In this document: positions 43,563-51,689 of the stretch, piece after piece
Layout: each line of letters starts with the position of its first letter
Position numbering within the stretch: position 1 is the stretch's first letter
NCBI GenBank assembly: GCA_964613945.1
Contig: CAZTJC010000001.1
Location: forward strand, 310,001-374,000
Length of the DNA: 64,000 nt
Reading direction: 5' to 3'
DNA from: JAVVHH01 sp964613945
GTDB taxonomy: Bacteria; Pseudomonadota; Alphaproteobacteria; Acetobacterales; Acetobacteraceae
Position numbers and translations under genes: made by a program
Notes under the pieces: model-generated
Databases searched by the model: none
Seen by the model: only the letters and a program-made list of their open reading frames with translations
Told to the model about the DNA's origin: nothing

Positions 43563-45023
43563 ATGCTGAGACGCGCCGCAATCTTGGCTGTACTCCTTGC
43601 CCCAACCCTTCCGTTGGTCGCCTGGGCGCAGGTCTCGCCGGATCGGGCCGCCATGTTGCAGCAGCAGATCCAGGACTGGCTGCAAGACACCTTTGGCACG
43701 ACAAAGAAGCCGGTCCGCGTGACGGCAGGCGCCGATCATTTCGATCTGGCCGTCCCGCTCGGTGACGCGCCTGATGCCCCGGTGTTGACCGGCAAGATGA
43801 CGGATGCCGGCAGCGGGCGTTGGGCGATCGACGACATCTCGGTCCCGTCTCCGAGCGTGTTCCACTACCGGCTTCCGCCAGCCAAGACGCCCGGCGCCCC
43901 GCAGGGGGAGATCACCAGCACGGTGACGGTCGGCAGTCAGCAGCAGCGCATCCTGTTCGACCCGACATTCGCCACTGCCTCGACGTCGACATCGACGATC
44001 AAGGACATGTCGATCACGACGGCAGGCACGAACCTGACCCAACTGACGCATATCGACGGGGGAGCCGGCACGGCGACGGTGACGCCGGTCGCGGACGGCC
44101 GGGTCGATGTTGCGATCAACTCGGCACTGGATGGCTATACCATCAAGATGTCGGCTGGTGCCGCAGCCCAGCCGGTCGCCATTGCGATGGGCAAGGTGTC
44201 CGTCATCGGCAACCTCGCCGGCGTCTCGCGCGACCGGGCTATCCAACTCGCCCACCAGCTTTCGGACAAACCATCCGGCACGGCACCGAACGGGGAAAAG
44301 ACGGCCGCCCTGTTGGCCGTACTGACGGACCTGGCCCATGGCGTGTCGCTCGACGAGAAGGTCGATGACCTCACCGTCTCCACGCCGAACATCACCGGCG
44401 CGCTCAAGCTGCTGTCGATCGGCCTTACATCGACGACCGAGGCGGGCAAGCTGCAAGCAAGGATGCCGCTGGCCGCCCAAGGTCTCGCTCTGCCCGACAT
44501 GGGATTGGGAAGCATGGCCACGCTGATCCCGACCAGGCTGGCGCTGACGCCGTCCATCGGCGCCGTGCCCAGCGATGCGATGATCCGCATCGCCCGCAAG
44601 CTCGCCGCCAAGCAGGACCCGGCCGATGAGGATGTTGCCGCGCTGTTCAGCCAAGGACCGATCACGGCCGGGATCGAGGATCTGAGCCTCGACATGGGCG
44701 GTGCCAGTTTCACCGGCAGCGTCAACACGCTCGTCACCTCGCCGGCCAAGTTCAGCGGCACGGGCAAGATCACCGCCGTCGACATCGACAAGCTGCAACA
44801 GGCGATGGCCGCCGACCCACAAACCGCCCAGTTCGCGCCGGTGGTGATCTTCCTCAAGGGGATCGGCCGGTCGGAGCAAAGCCGGCTGGTATGGGACATA
44901 ATCTATAACGACGGGCGCCTGCTGGTGAACGGGCAGGACATGGCGGCCTTGATGGGCCCGCCGGCACAACCCGCACAGCCCGCACGTCCTCGCCCGACCC
45001 GGCCTGCGCCCGCTCGGCCGTGA
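43563..45023 (+). CDS. secreted/periplasmic protein of unknown function
   Basis: This 486-residue protein has a signal peptide (MLRRAAILAVLLAPTLPLVAWA, cleavage after AWA). The body is beta-rich with long amphipathic repeats such as MSITTAGTNLTQLTHIDGGAG and VDIAINSALDGYTIKMSAG-like strands (the latter read as VDVAINSALDGYTIKMSAG), and the C-terminal tail is proline/alanine/arginine rich. Its organisation recalls DUF945/DUF2125-type periplasmic proteins, but I cannot name the family. It precedes the outer-membrane barrel and polysaccharide genes, so an envelope role is inferred from position alone. Confidence 0.7.
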   Translation: MLRRAAILAVLLAPTLPLVAWAQVSPDRAAMLQQQIQDWLQDTFGTTKKPVRVTAGADHFDLAVPLGDAPDAPVLTGKMTDAGSGRWAIDDISVPSPSVFHYRLPPAKTPGAPQGEITSTVTVGSQQQRILFDPTFATASTSTSTIKDMSITTAGTNLTQLTHIDGGAGTATVTPVADGRVDVAINSALDGYTIKMSAGAAAQPVAIAMGKVSVIGNLAGVSRDRAIQLAHQLSDKPSGTAPNGEKTAALLAVLTDLAHGVSLDEKVDDLTVSTPNITGALKLLSIGLTSTTEAGKLQARMPLAAQGLALPDMGLGSMATLIPTRLALTPSIGAVPSDAMIRIARKLAAKQDPADEDVAALFSQGPITAGIEDLSLDMGGASFTGSVNTLVTSPAKFSGTGKITAVDIDKLQQAMAADPQTAQFAPVVIFLKGIGRSEQSRLVWDIIYNDGRLLVNGQDMAALMGPPAQPAQPARPRPTRPAPARP

Positions 45024-45138
45024 GCCACGCTGCCGCACAGCCGCGGCGCTTCCGGCATAAATGCAAACGTGGTAGCGGAACGCGGCTTTGAGGTGCGAAC
45101 AGGTCGTGAGTTTGTCGGTATCTCGAATTGTCGGAACC

Positions 45139-46437
45139 ATGCGTCTGACAACCCTGCTCGCAACGACCTCGTTTGCCGCCTTGCTCCTGGCCCCTCCCGC
45201 CCGGGCGCAATTACTGGATCAATTCCTACCCACTGACGTCAAAGGCGTCGGCGCGGAGCCGGACGTTACAGTGACGTCGCGGCGGCGCTCCGATTACGAC
45301 ACCAGCGGCATTCGCGCCGGCGGTTATGTCATCCGCCCGCGGCTGACGGAGGCGTTCGGCTATGAAAGCAACGTGCTTGGCCGCGCCACGCCAGTCGGAA
45401 GTTCGCTGATCAACACCACCGGCGGCTTCGATGCGGCCTCTGACAATTCACGAGGCAATTTCAGCCTCGGCACCACCGTCGCCGACACGCGATACATCGA
45501 CCTGCCGAACTAATCCTTCACGAACTGGAATGCTCAGGCCGCCGGCACCTACAATATCGGTCAGGACATTGCGTCCATTGCGCTCATACACGAGCGGCTG
45601 AACCAGACTCAGCGCGACCTGGACGTGCCGCAACTGGCTGCGCCGCTGGCGTTCGAGGTGGATACGCTCCGTCTTGGTTACCGTGCCGCTTTCAACCGCC
45701 TGTCGCTCATGCCGACTCTTGAAGCGGCTCGATACCGTTATGATAGCGGCTTCTCCGGGACGTCGATCTACGATCAAAGCTACCGGAACCGCAAAACGCT
45801 GACACCGGGCGTTTCCGCCGCTTATGAATTCGCGACCCGGCGAAGCGCAGTTGTTGTCGTTCGCAACACGGCTGCCTGGTATTCGAACACCAACGCGGGA
45901 ACCTCCAAGCGCGACTTCAACGACGTCCTGTTCCTGACCGGGCTCGATTACGACCTGAACGGCTATCTGCGTTTCCGCGCCTTCGTCGGCTACGAGAGCC
46001 GGACGTTCTCTTCGGCGACGTTCAAGACTATCCAGGCCCCGATCGCGGAATTGAGCCTCATCTACAATCCCACCCCGGTCACGACGGTAACCAGCACATT
46101 GTCGCGGCGGATCCAGGACTCTGCCGACGAGACCACCGCCAGCTCGACGACCTTATCGGCCCGACTGCGTGTCGATTACGAGCTCAAACGCAACGTGATC
46201 CTGTCAACGACCGCAAACGTGGCCCGCAACGATTACGCCATTGGCGGGTCGCAGCTTCAGTATGGGGGCGGGGTGGGCGCCACATACCTTCTCAATCGCT
46301 ACGCTGCTGTTCGCGCGACCTACGACGCGTTCGCCCGCACCAGTAGCAACGGCATCCTTCTCAACTTGAATGGCCTTGCTGCCGCGAGCAACTTTTCCGA
46401 TCATATCGTCCAGTTACAGTTGCGATTGGCGCTGTAG
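45139..46437 (+). pseudogene. BBP2-type outer-membrane beta-barrel protein, split by an in-frame TAA
   Basis: The complete frame (433 codons) encodes a signal peptide (MRLTTLLATTSFAALLLAPPARA), a short plug-like region and an array of alternating beta strands ending in a C-terminal LQLRLAL. This matches the BBP2 family of putative porins found with exopolysaccharide genes in acetic acid bacteria. A TAA at 45511-45513 interrupts it after YIDLPN; the same frame resumes at SFTNWNAQAAGTY and runs uninterrupted to a TAG. No frameshift is present. It is either disabled, mis-sequenced, or read through. A start inside the second part (ATG at 45709 or similar) would lack the signal peptide. Confidence 0.8.
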
Positions 46438-46519
46438 ACTTCACAGGCGCTATGACGTCTGTGTAATGAAGATTTGACTTATCAGTCGGGTAAAAAGGCG
46501 AAATGATGGCACTCAGTCG

Positions 46520-46738
46520 ATGGCCCACCATCGGCTCAAAATCATAAATTTCGAGGAAGCAGTGTCAGACTTCTCCGCTGATAAAATCGGTTTCATCGAG
46601 ACAGACGCGCGCAGTGTATTTTCGAGCACTGGCCAAATCGAGCCTCGCTCAATCACACTCGAACGCGGTTTCGCTTGTGCAATCGCCGTAGGCTTGGCGT
46701 TTTGGTTTGTCGTCGCTTACCTGATCTGGGGTCGATAA
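46520..46738 (+). CDS. small single-pass membrane protein
   Basis: This 72-residue protein has a polar N-terminus (MAHHRLKIINFEEAVSDF) and one C-terminal membrane segment (CAIAVGLAFWFVVAYLIW) ending in GR, a type II-like topology. The gene is visibly less GC-rich than its neighbours. It lies between the barrel gene and the sugar-transferase gene, whose end is 12 bases away on the other strand. I recognise no family. The upstream bases 46438-46519 are AT-rich and contain TTGACT, but no convincing -10. Confidence 0.6.
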   Translation: MAHHRLKIINFEEAVSDFSADKIGFIETDARSVFSSTGQIEPRSITLERGFACAIAVGLAFWFVVAYLIWGR

Positions 46739-46749
46739 GGGTTCGACTG

Positions 46750-48183
46750 CTAGTCGGCATCCGGTGAGGCAAAACGGCCGAGCGCGGTCATGATCAGGAT
46801 GCGTAGGTCGAGTGTCAGCGACCAGTTGCGGACGTACCAGAGATCCTTGTCGACGCGTTCGAGGGCCTTTTCCATCGTGGCAACTTCGCCGCGTGATCCG
46901 GTGATCTGTGCCCAGCCAGTGATGCCGGGCTTCACACGGTGGCGTATCCGATAGCCTTGAACGGCTTCGAAGTAGTAATTGCCATCCACCTTCATGTGTG
47001 TCGCATGCGGCCGTGGTCCGACCAACGACATCTCACCCCGTAACACGTTCAGAAGCTGCGGCAGTTCGTCGATGCTCGTGCGCCGCAACACGCGTCCCAC
47101 CCGGGTGACCCGGGGGTCGCGCATCAGGGTCCGTGCCTCACCCGTGAGGTCGCCACGTTCGTGATACATCGTACGGAATTTCAAGATCCGCGTCGGCTTG
47201 CTCGCCAGACCGAAGCGCCATTGCCGGAACAGGATCGGGCCAGGCGACTCCAGCCTTATCGCCACCGCGGCGCAGATTAACACGGGCGCGATGACCGGCG
47301 TGATTCCTACCACCACCAGGACGTCCAGGAAGCGTTTCAGGATACAGCGCCAATCGCTGATCGGGCTCGGCAACAGTGGCAGAAACGGCGGGTGTTGCGT
47401 CGCATGCACGCCGCCCGACATAAGCGACGAAGCCGTCGAGGTCGCAAATCCGATACACACCATCGTTGGCGTGTCGCTCAGCGCGAAGCACACGCTTTCG
47501 ACGGTCGTCTCGTTGCACCCCACGATCACGACCTTGTCGATCATCCCGCATGTCGCCATCAACTCGAGACGGCGCATCTCGAGAGCGTCGGTCGGGTCGA
47601 GCCGGGCGACAACCAGGTGCGTGCCCTGCCCCGTCAACATCTCGCTCATCATATGCGCGCTCGACGCGCCTCCGACGACGGCAACCGTTGGTTGAATGGC
47701 CCGCAACGTGATGCGGCGTAGGGCGGGGATGGGCAGCGCTCGCGCCACGAACGAGATGCTGGCCGAGAGACCGATCCAGAGTGCGATCCACGGCAGGAAC
47801 TCGCCTGTCTTGGCAACGCCGCCGACAAGCGCCGTGGTGACCAGCACCATGACACCGGCTGCGAGGATCGCCATAGCGGCTCGACGGGCGACGATGTTGA
47901 CCGTCACGCGCTGGAAGCTCGTGGTCGGCCGAGCACCACGGCGGATCAGCAGCGCCAATCCGGAACCGACCACCGCGATGCCGGCGGTTTCCATCACGTT
48001 CGGCAGTAGCATCGAGCCGGTTACCAGCCCAACGATCACGACCTGCAATGCGTCAAAGCACGCCACGATGAAGCGCATCGCGGCATAGCCGCGAGAAAAG
48101 GTGACGGGACGGTCGGCTAGTTCCGGATTCGACATGAAGCTGCGAAGCAGCGTGTCGTGTCTGATCTCACCGGTTCCGTCCAT
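46750..48183 (-). CDS. polyprenyl-phosphate sugar-1-phosphate transferase (exopolysaccharide initiation)
   Basis: This 477-residue protein has an N-terminal half with about five membrane segments (GLVTGSMLLPNVMETAGIAV and others) and a cytosolic loop. The C-terminal bacterial sugar-transferase domain has KRFLDVLVVVGITPVIAPVL, KFRTMYHER, RRTSIDELPQLLNVLRGEM, SLVGPRPHATHMKVDG and VKPGITGWAQITGSRG. It is the WbaP/GumD/ExoY class that loads the first sugar phosphate, often glucose-1-P, onto undecaprenyl phosphate. The ATG at 48183 is chosen because it follows a GGAAA and a promoter-like TTGGCT-17-TAATTA; the in-frame ATG at 48210 would lie inside that -10. Confidence 0.92.
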   Translation of the reverse strand: MDGTGEIRHDTLLRSFMSNPELADRPVTFSRGYAAMRFIVACFDALQVVIVGLVTGSMLLPNVMETAGIAVVGSGLALLIRRGARPTTSFQRVTVNIVARRAAMAILAAGVMVLVTTALVGGVAKTGEFLPWIALWIGLSASISFVARALPIPALRRITLRAIQPTVAVVGGASSAHMMSEMLTGQGTHLVVARLDPTDALEMRRLELMATCGMIDKVVIVGCNETTVESVCFALSDTPTMVCIGFATSTASSLMSGGVHATQHPPFLPLLPSPISDWRCILKRFLDVLVVVGITPVIAPVLICAAVAIRLESPGPILFRQWRFGLASKPTRILKFRTMYHERGDLTGEARTLMRDPRVTRVGRVLRRTSIDELPQLLNVLRGEMSLVGPRPHATHMKVDGNYYFEAVQGYRIRHRVKPGITGWAQITGSRGEVATMEKALERVDKDLWYVRNWSLTLDLRILIMTALGRFASPDAD

Positions 48184-48209
48184 GATCAAGTTTCCAAAAA
48201 CCGTATCCA

Positions 48210-48238
48210 TAATTAGACGATTTTCTGGGAAAAGCCAA
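48210..48238 (-). promoter_or_regulatory. candidate promoter of the sugar-transferase gene
   Basis: On the minus strand TTGGCT (fwd 48233-48238), a 17-base spacer and TAATTA (fwd 48210-48215) form a good sigma-70-like pair. It would direct a start a few bases upstream of the ATG at 48183, leaving a leader of about 20 bases with GGAAA. The region is AT-rich relative to the rest of the window. Confidence 0.4.
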
Positions 48239-48282
48239 GCTGTATACTGCCATAGGTTGTGGTATAACGCTGATGCACCGTG

Positions 48283-49635
48283 ATGACGGGCATTGCGACA
48301 AAAATGGCGCAGCGCGCTTCATGGCCATCAATCCAGGGCGTGGAGCTTGCACCGTTGCCGGACATGACACCTTTGAGGGACGATCGGGCCATTGCCGATC
48401 TACGACCTGCACCGGGATCGAGCGGAACTGCGTCGCAGCACCCGTTCGCCGGAAAGGTCGCCCTCGTCTCGGACTCGCTGTCAGCCTATGGCGGCGCCGA
48501 ACGGGTCATCGAACAAATCCTCCAGGTGTTTCCGCAGGCCGACATCTTCACCGTCATGGACGCCCTGCCACCCGGTGACCGCAGTTTCCTTGGGGGCCGA
48601 AAGCTCGCAACGTCGTTTCTCAACAGGTTGCCGGGTGGCCGTCGTTTCTACCGTCAGTTGCTGTCGCTCTGGCCGCTGGCCGTCGAGCAGTTCGACGTCA
48701 CCACCTATGATCTGGTTATCAGCAGCCATCACAGCGTCGCCTACGGCGTGCTGACGCACCCCGATCAGGTTCATGTCGCCTATGTGCATTCGCCGATGCG
48801 CTATGCTTGGGATCTCCAGCACGAATATCTGCGCGAGGCCGGCCTGGATCGGGGGGTCAAGGGCTGGATCGCGCGTCGCATGTTGCACTCCGCTCGCCTG
48901 TGGGATTTTTGTGCCGCACAGCGGCCCGACGCGATGGCGGCGAATTCGTCCTTTGTCGCGGCCCGACTCCGCCGCCTGCACGGCCGGGACTCGACCTGTA
49001 TTCATCCTCCCGTTGCCGTCGAGTGCTTCCCGCCGCCGGTACCAACCGCCGATCGCGAGCCGTTCTATCTTTCGGTCGGCCGGCTGGTTCCCTACAAACG
49101 CACCGAGTTGGTGATGCGCGCCTTCGCACGCCTGGATCGCCCGCTGAAAGTCGTCGGCACCGGACCGGACCTGGCGCGTCTGCGCGGGATCTGCCCCCCG
49201 AACGTCGAGTTGCTCGGTAGCCTTCCCACTCCGGAGGTCCATCGCCTGATGGCGACGGCACAGGCCTACGTCTTTGCCGGCGTCGAGGATTTCGGCATCA
49301 CGGCGGTCGAAGCGCAGGCTGCCGGCACCCCCATCCTGGCCTATGGCCGCGGCGGTCTGGCAGAAACGGTTCGGGACATCAGCCAGCCGAACCCGACCGG
49401 CCTGTTCTTCCATGAACAGTCCGAGGAGGCGATCATCGATGCCGTCCAGCGCTTCGAGCGCCCGGAAACCCGCGCCCTGCTGACGCCCGCCCACTGCGTC
49501 GCCAATGCGGCCGCATTCTCCTCCGCCCGCTTCCGCGACGAGTTCGCCGACTGGATCGAGGCGGTCGTGGCTGACCGGCACCGGGCACGACCGACGCGGA
49601 TGGGTGCCGTGATTCGCCAGAAAAGCTTCGCCTGA
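48283..49635 (+). CDS. family 4 glycosyltransferase
   Basis: This 450-residue GT-B enzyme has the N-terminal donor-side signal KVALVSDSLSAYGGAERVI, VTTYDLVISSHHSVAYG, AYVHSPMRYAWDLQ and the C-terminal GT4 motif. The latter comprises FYLSVGRLVPYKRTELVMRAF, KVVGTGPDLARL and AGVEDFGITAVEAQAAGTPI, with the Ex7E region in EDFGITAVE. It diverges from the sugar-transferase gene, and both are probably part of the same polysaccharide synthesis. The 60 residues before KVALVSD are unconserved-looking, and the true start may be further in. Confidence 0.9.
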   Translation: MTGIATKMAQRASWPSIQGVELAPLPDMTPLRDDRAIADLRPAPGSSGTASQHPFAGKVALVSDSLSAYGGAERVIEQILQVFPQADIFTVMDALPPGDRSFLGGRKLATSFLNRLPGGRRFYRQLLSLWPLAVEQFDVTTYDLVISSHHSVAYGVLTHPDQVHVAYVHSPMRYAWDLQHEYLREAGLDRGVKGWIARRMLHSARLWDFCAAQRPDAMAANSSFVAARLRRLHGRDSTCIHPPVAVECFPPPVPTADREPFYLSVGRLVPYKRTELVMRAFARLDRPLKVVGTGPDLARLRGICPPNVELLGSLPTPEVHRLMATAQAYVFAGVEDFGITAVEAQAAGTPILAYGRGGLAETVRDISQPNPTGLFFHEQSEEAIIDAVQRFERPETRALLTPAHCVANAAAFSSARFRDEFADWIEAVVADRHRARPTRMGAVIRQKSFA

Positions 49636-49644
49636 GGCCGGCTA

Positions 49645-50445
49645 TCACTCCGCTGGAACGTCCGTCGCCCCCGGCCATGGAAACCGGATGTTCCGCGCCT
49701 TCAACCCGGCCTGCACCACGCCCAGGCCACCCGACTTGATCATCCATTCGAGGCGGTAGTCGCGATACTCCCGCCTCCTGGCGCCGCTGACATACATCTC
49801 CGAGGCCGCCGCCATCTTGGCCGCTGCGGCATCGAACTCGCGGAACGTCGCCGCAACGGACGGCCGCGCGCTGACGCGTCGATGCCACTTCCCGAGCGCG
49901 CTGTCGGCGTCTGGCCCAAGCCCGTAATGCACCGAGCGGTTGAGGATGGGCGCCACCGATGCGTCCGCCCACCCGAAGGTCTCGCCACCGAACCATTCGG
50001 CCGAACCCAATTTTTCGCCTAGCCATGCCTGCATCACGGCCGTCTGGCGCCGGGCCTCGGCGCGCAACCGCTCTGCCATCGCGCCATCCGCGCGCTTGAA
50101 CCAGAGGATCTCCCCCCACCCCCAGTTGATCGCCTCGTACTGCGTGTCGCAGATATCCTCGATCATGCGGATGCGGGCGCGGGCAGCCGGGTCGCGCGGG
50201 AGCAGGGCAGGCTCGGGCCAGCGCTCCTCGATGTATTCCATGATGATCGTCGACTCAAAGATGCTGACGTCGCCATTGATCAGGGCCGGCACCTCGGCGC
50301 GCGGATTGGCAGCGACGAACGGTCCGTCGGTGCGGCCGGTGCCGAAATCTGCTGGCAATTCGACATCGAACGCGACGTCCTTCTCGCGCAATGCGATCTT
50401 TACTTTCTGCGCGTAGGATGAGAGCGGATGTTCATACAGCAGCAT
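49645..50445 (-). CDS. glutathione S-transferase family protein
   Basis: This 266-residue protein begins with the GST thioredoxin fold (MLLYEHPLSSYAQKVKIALR, with Ser in position of the usual catalytic residue). The cis-Pro loop EVPALINGDVSIFEST, which binds glutathione, and a helical C-terminal domain (WFGGETFGWADASVAPIL) follow. It conjugates or reduces electrophiles. The C-terminus is about 40 residues longer than a typical GST. It converges on the glycosyltransferase gene and is divergent from an MFS exporter. A detoxification pair is possible but only inferred. Confidence 0.88.
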   Translation of the reverse strand: MLLYEHPLSSYAQKVKIALREKDVAFDVELPADFGTGRTDGPFVAANPRAEVPALINGDVSIFESTIIMEYIEERWPEPALLPRDPAARARIRMIEDICDTQYEAINWGWGEILWFKRADGAMAERLRAEARRQTAVMQAWLGEKLGSAEWFGGETFGWADASVAPILNRSVHYGLGPDADSALGKWHRRVSARPSVAATFREFDAAAAKMAAASEMYVSGARRREYRDYRLEWMIKSGGLGVVQAGLKARNIRFPWPGATDVPAE

Positions 50446-50501
50446 CGTTCCTCCTTGACCGCCCTGAGCGGTCCGATTGCCGTTGATAGGACGCTGTCAC
50501 C

Positions 50502-51689
50502 TTGGACTCCGCAATAGATCGGCAAAGCACGGCAAACCATGCCGTTCCTACGCTCGCGATGGCCGTTGCGGCCGGCCTGGCCGTCGCCAACATCTACTAT
50601 AATCAACCAATGCTCGGGATCATGGAGCGGGAGATGCCCGGCGGCATCACCGGCTTCATACCGACTGCGACGCAACTCGGCTTCGCGATCGGTCTGCTTC
50701 TCCTGGTTCCGCTCGGCGACATCGTCGAGCGTCGCCGCCTCATCGTGATTCAGTTCGCCGCCTTGGCCGTCGCGCTCGTCGCCGCAGCAATCGCGCCGAC
50801 GGCCGGGCTGGTCGCGCTCGCATCCCTGTTCGTCGGCATCTGCGCCACCGTGGCACAACAGATCATCCCGCTTGCCGCCCATCTTGCCGCCCCGGCTAAG
50901 CGAGGAGCGACGATCGGCACCGTGACCGCCGGCGTACTGTGCGGCATCCTGCTCAGCCGCACCCTGGCCGGCGCGGTCGCCGAGTACTGGGGTTGGCGCG
51001 AGACCTTCTGGATCGGCGTGCCGCTCGCGCTCGGCGCTGGCGCGCTGATGGCGTTCCGCCTGCCGCACAGCCAGCCTGAACCCGGTCCCAGCTATGTCAG
51101 CCTGCTCCGATCGCTATACAGCCTATGGCGCGAGTTCCCGACGCTGCGCCTGGCCGCCACGACGCAAGCCCTGTTGTTCGCCACCTTTATCGTGTTCTGG
51201 ACGGTCCTTGCGCTGCATCTCCAGGAACCCCGCTTCCATCTCGGCGCGGAGATCGCCGGGTTCTTCGGTGTCATCGGCGCCGTTGGCGTGTTTGCCGCGC
51301 CGCTCGCCGGCCGGCTTGCCGACCGTAACGGACCCGGCGCCGTCATCGCCCTGGGCTCGATGCTGTCGTTGCTCGCCTGGCTGATCGTCGGCTTATGGAA
51401 CAGCATCGCCGGGCTGGTGCTCGGCGTCATCGTGCTGGACCTGGCGGTGCAGTCGTCGCTGGTTTCGCACCAGCACTTGGTCTACGCCCTGCGCCCGGCC
51501 GCCCGGTCGCGCCTCAACACAATCTTCGTCGGCTTCATGTTCCTGGGTGGCGCCGGTGGCTCGGCGGCTGCCACGCTGGCCTGGAACTGGGCCGGGTGGC
51601 AGGGCGTCTGCCTGTTGGGCGGCGCCCTCGCCTTGCTGGCCAGCACCGTGCAACTGGCCGCTCGGGGACGCGGATCAGTCCCTCACTGA
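50502..51689 (+). CDS. MFS transporter (sugar/drug efflux type)
   Basis: This 395-residue twelve-helix carrier has VANIYYNQPMLGIMEREM near the start and GFIPTATQLGFAIGLLLLVP. The motif-A-like loop is PLGDIVERRRLIV and the second-half motif is LAGRLADRNGPGAVIAL. The IYYNQP pattern is common in the MFS exporters often annotated as YnfM or arabinose-efflux-like. The start is TTG at 50502. The gene end overlaps the converging GH15 gene by 7 bases. The substrate is not predictable. Confidence 0.85.
   Translation: MDSAIDRQSTANHAVPTLAMAVAAGLAVANIYYNQPMLGIMEREMPGGITGFIPTATQLGFAIGLLLLVPLGDIVERRRLIVIQFAALAVALVAAAIAPTAGLVALASLFVGICATVAQQIIPLAAHLAAPAKRGATIGTVTAGVLCGILLSRTLAGAVAEYWGWRETFWIGVPLALGAGALMAFRLPHSQPEPGPSYVSLLRSLYSLWREFPTLRLAATTQALLFATFIVFWTVLALHLQEPRFHLGAEIAGFFGVIGAVGVFAAPLAGRLADRNGPGAVIALGSMLSLLAWLIVGLWNSIAGLVLGVIVLDLAVQSSLVSHQHLVYALRPAARSRLNTIFVGFMFLGGAGGSAAATLAWNWAGWQGVCLLGGALALLASTVQLAARGRGSVPH

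Noticed and set aside
43515..45140. 541-codon open frame on the - strand opposite the secreted unknown
   Set aside because: Composition is Arg/Gly/Asp rich without motifs, while the + strand frame has a signal peptide and sensible composition.
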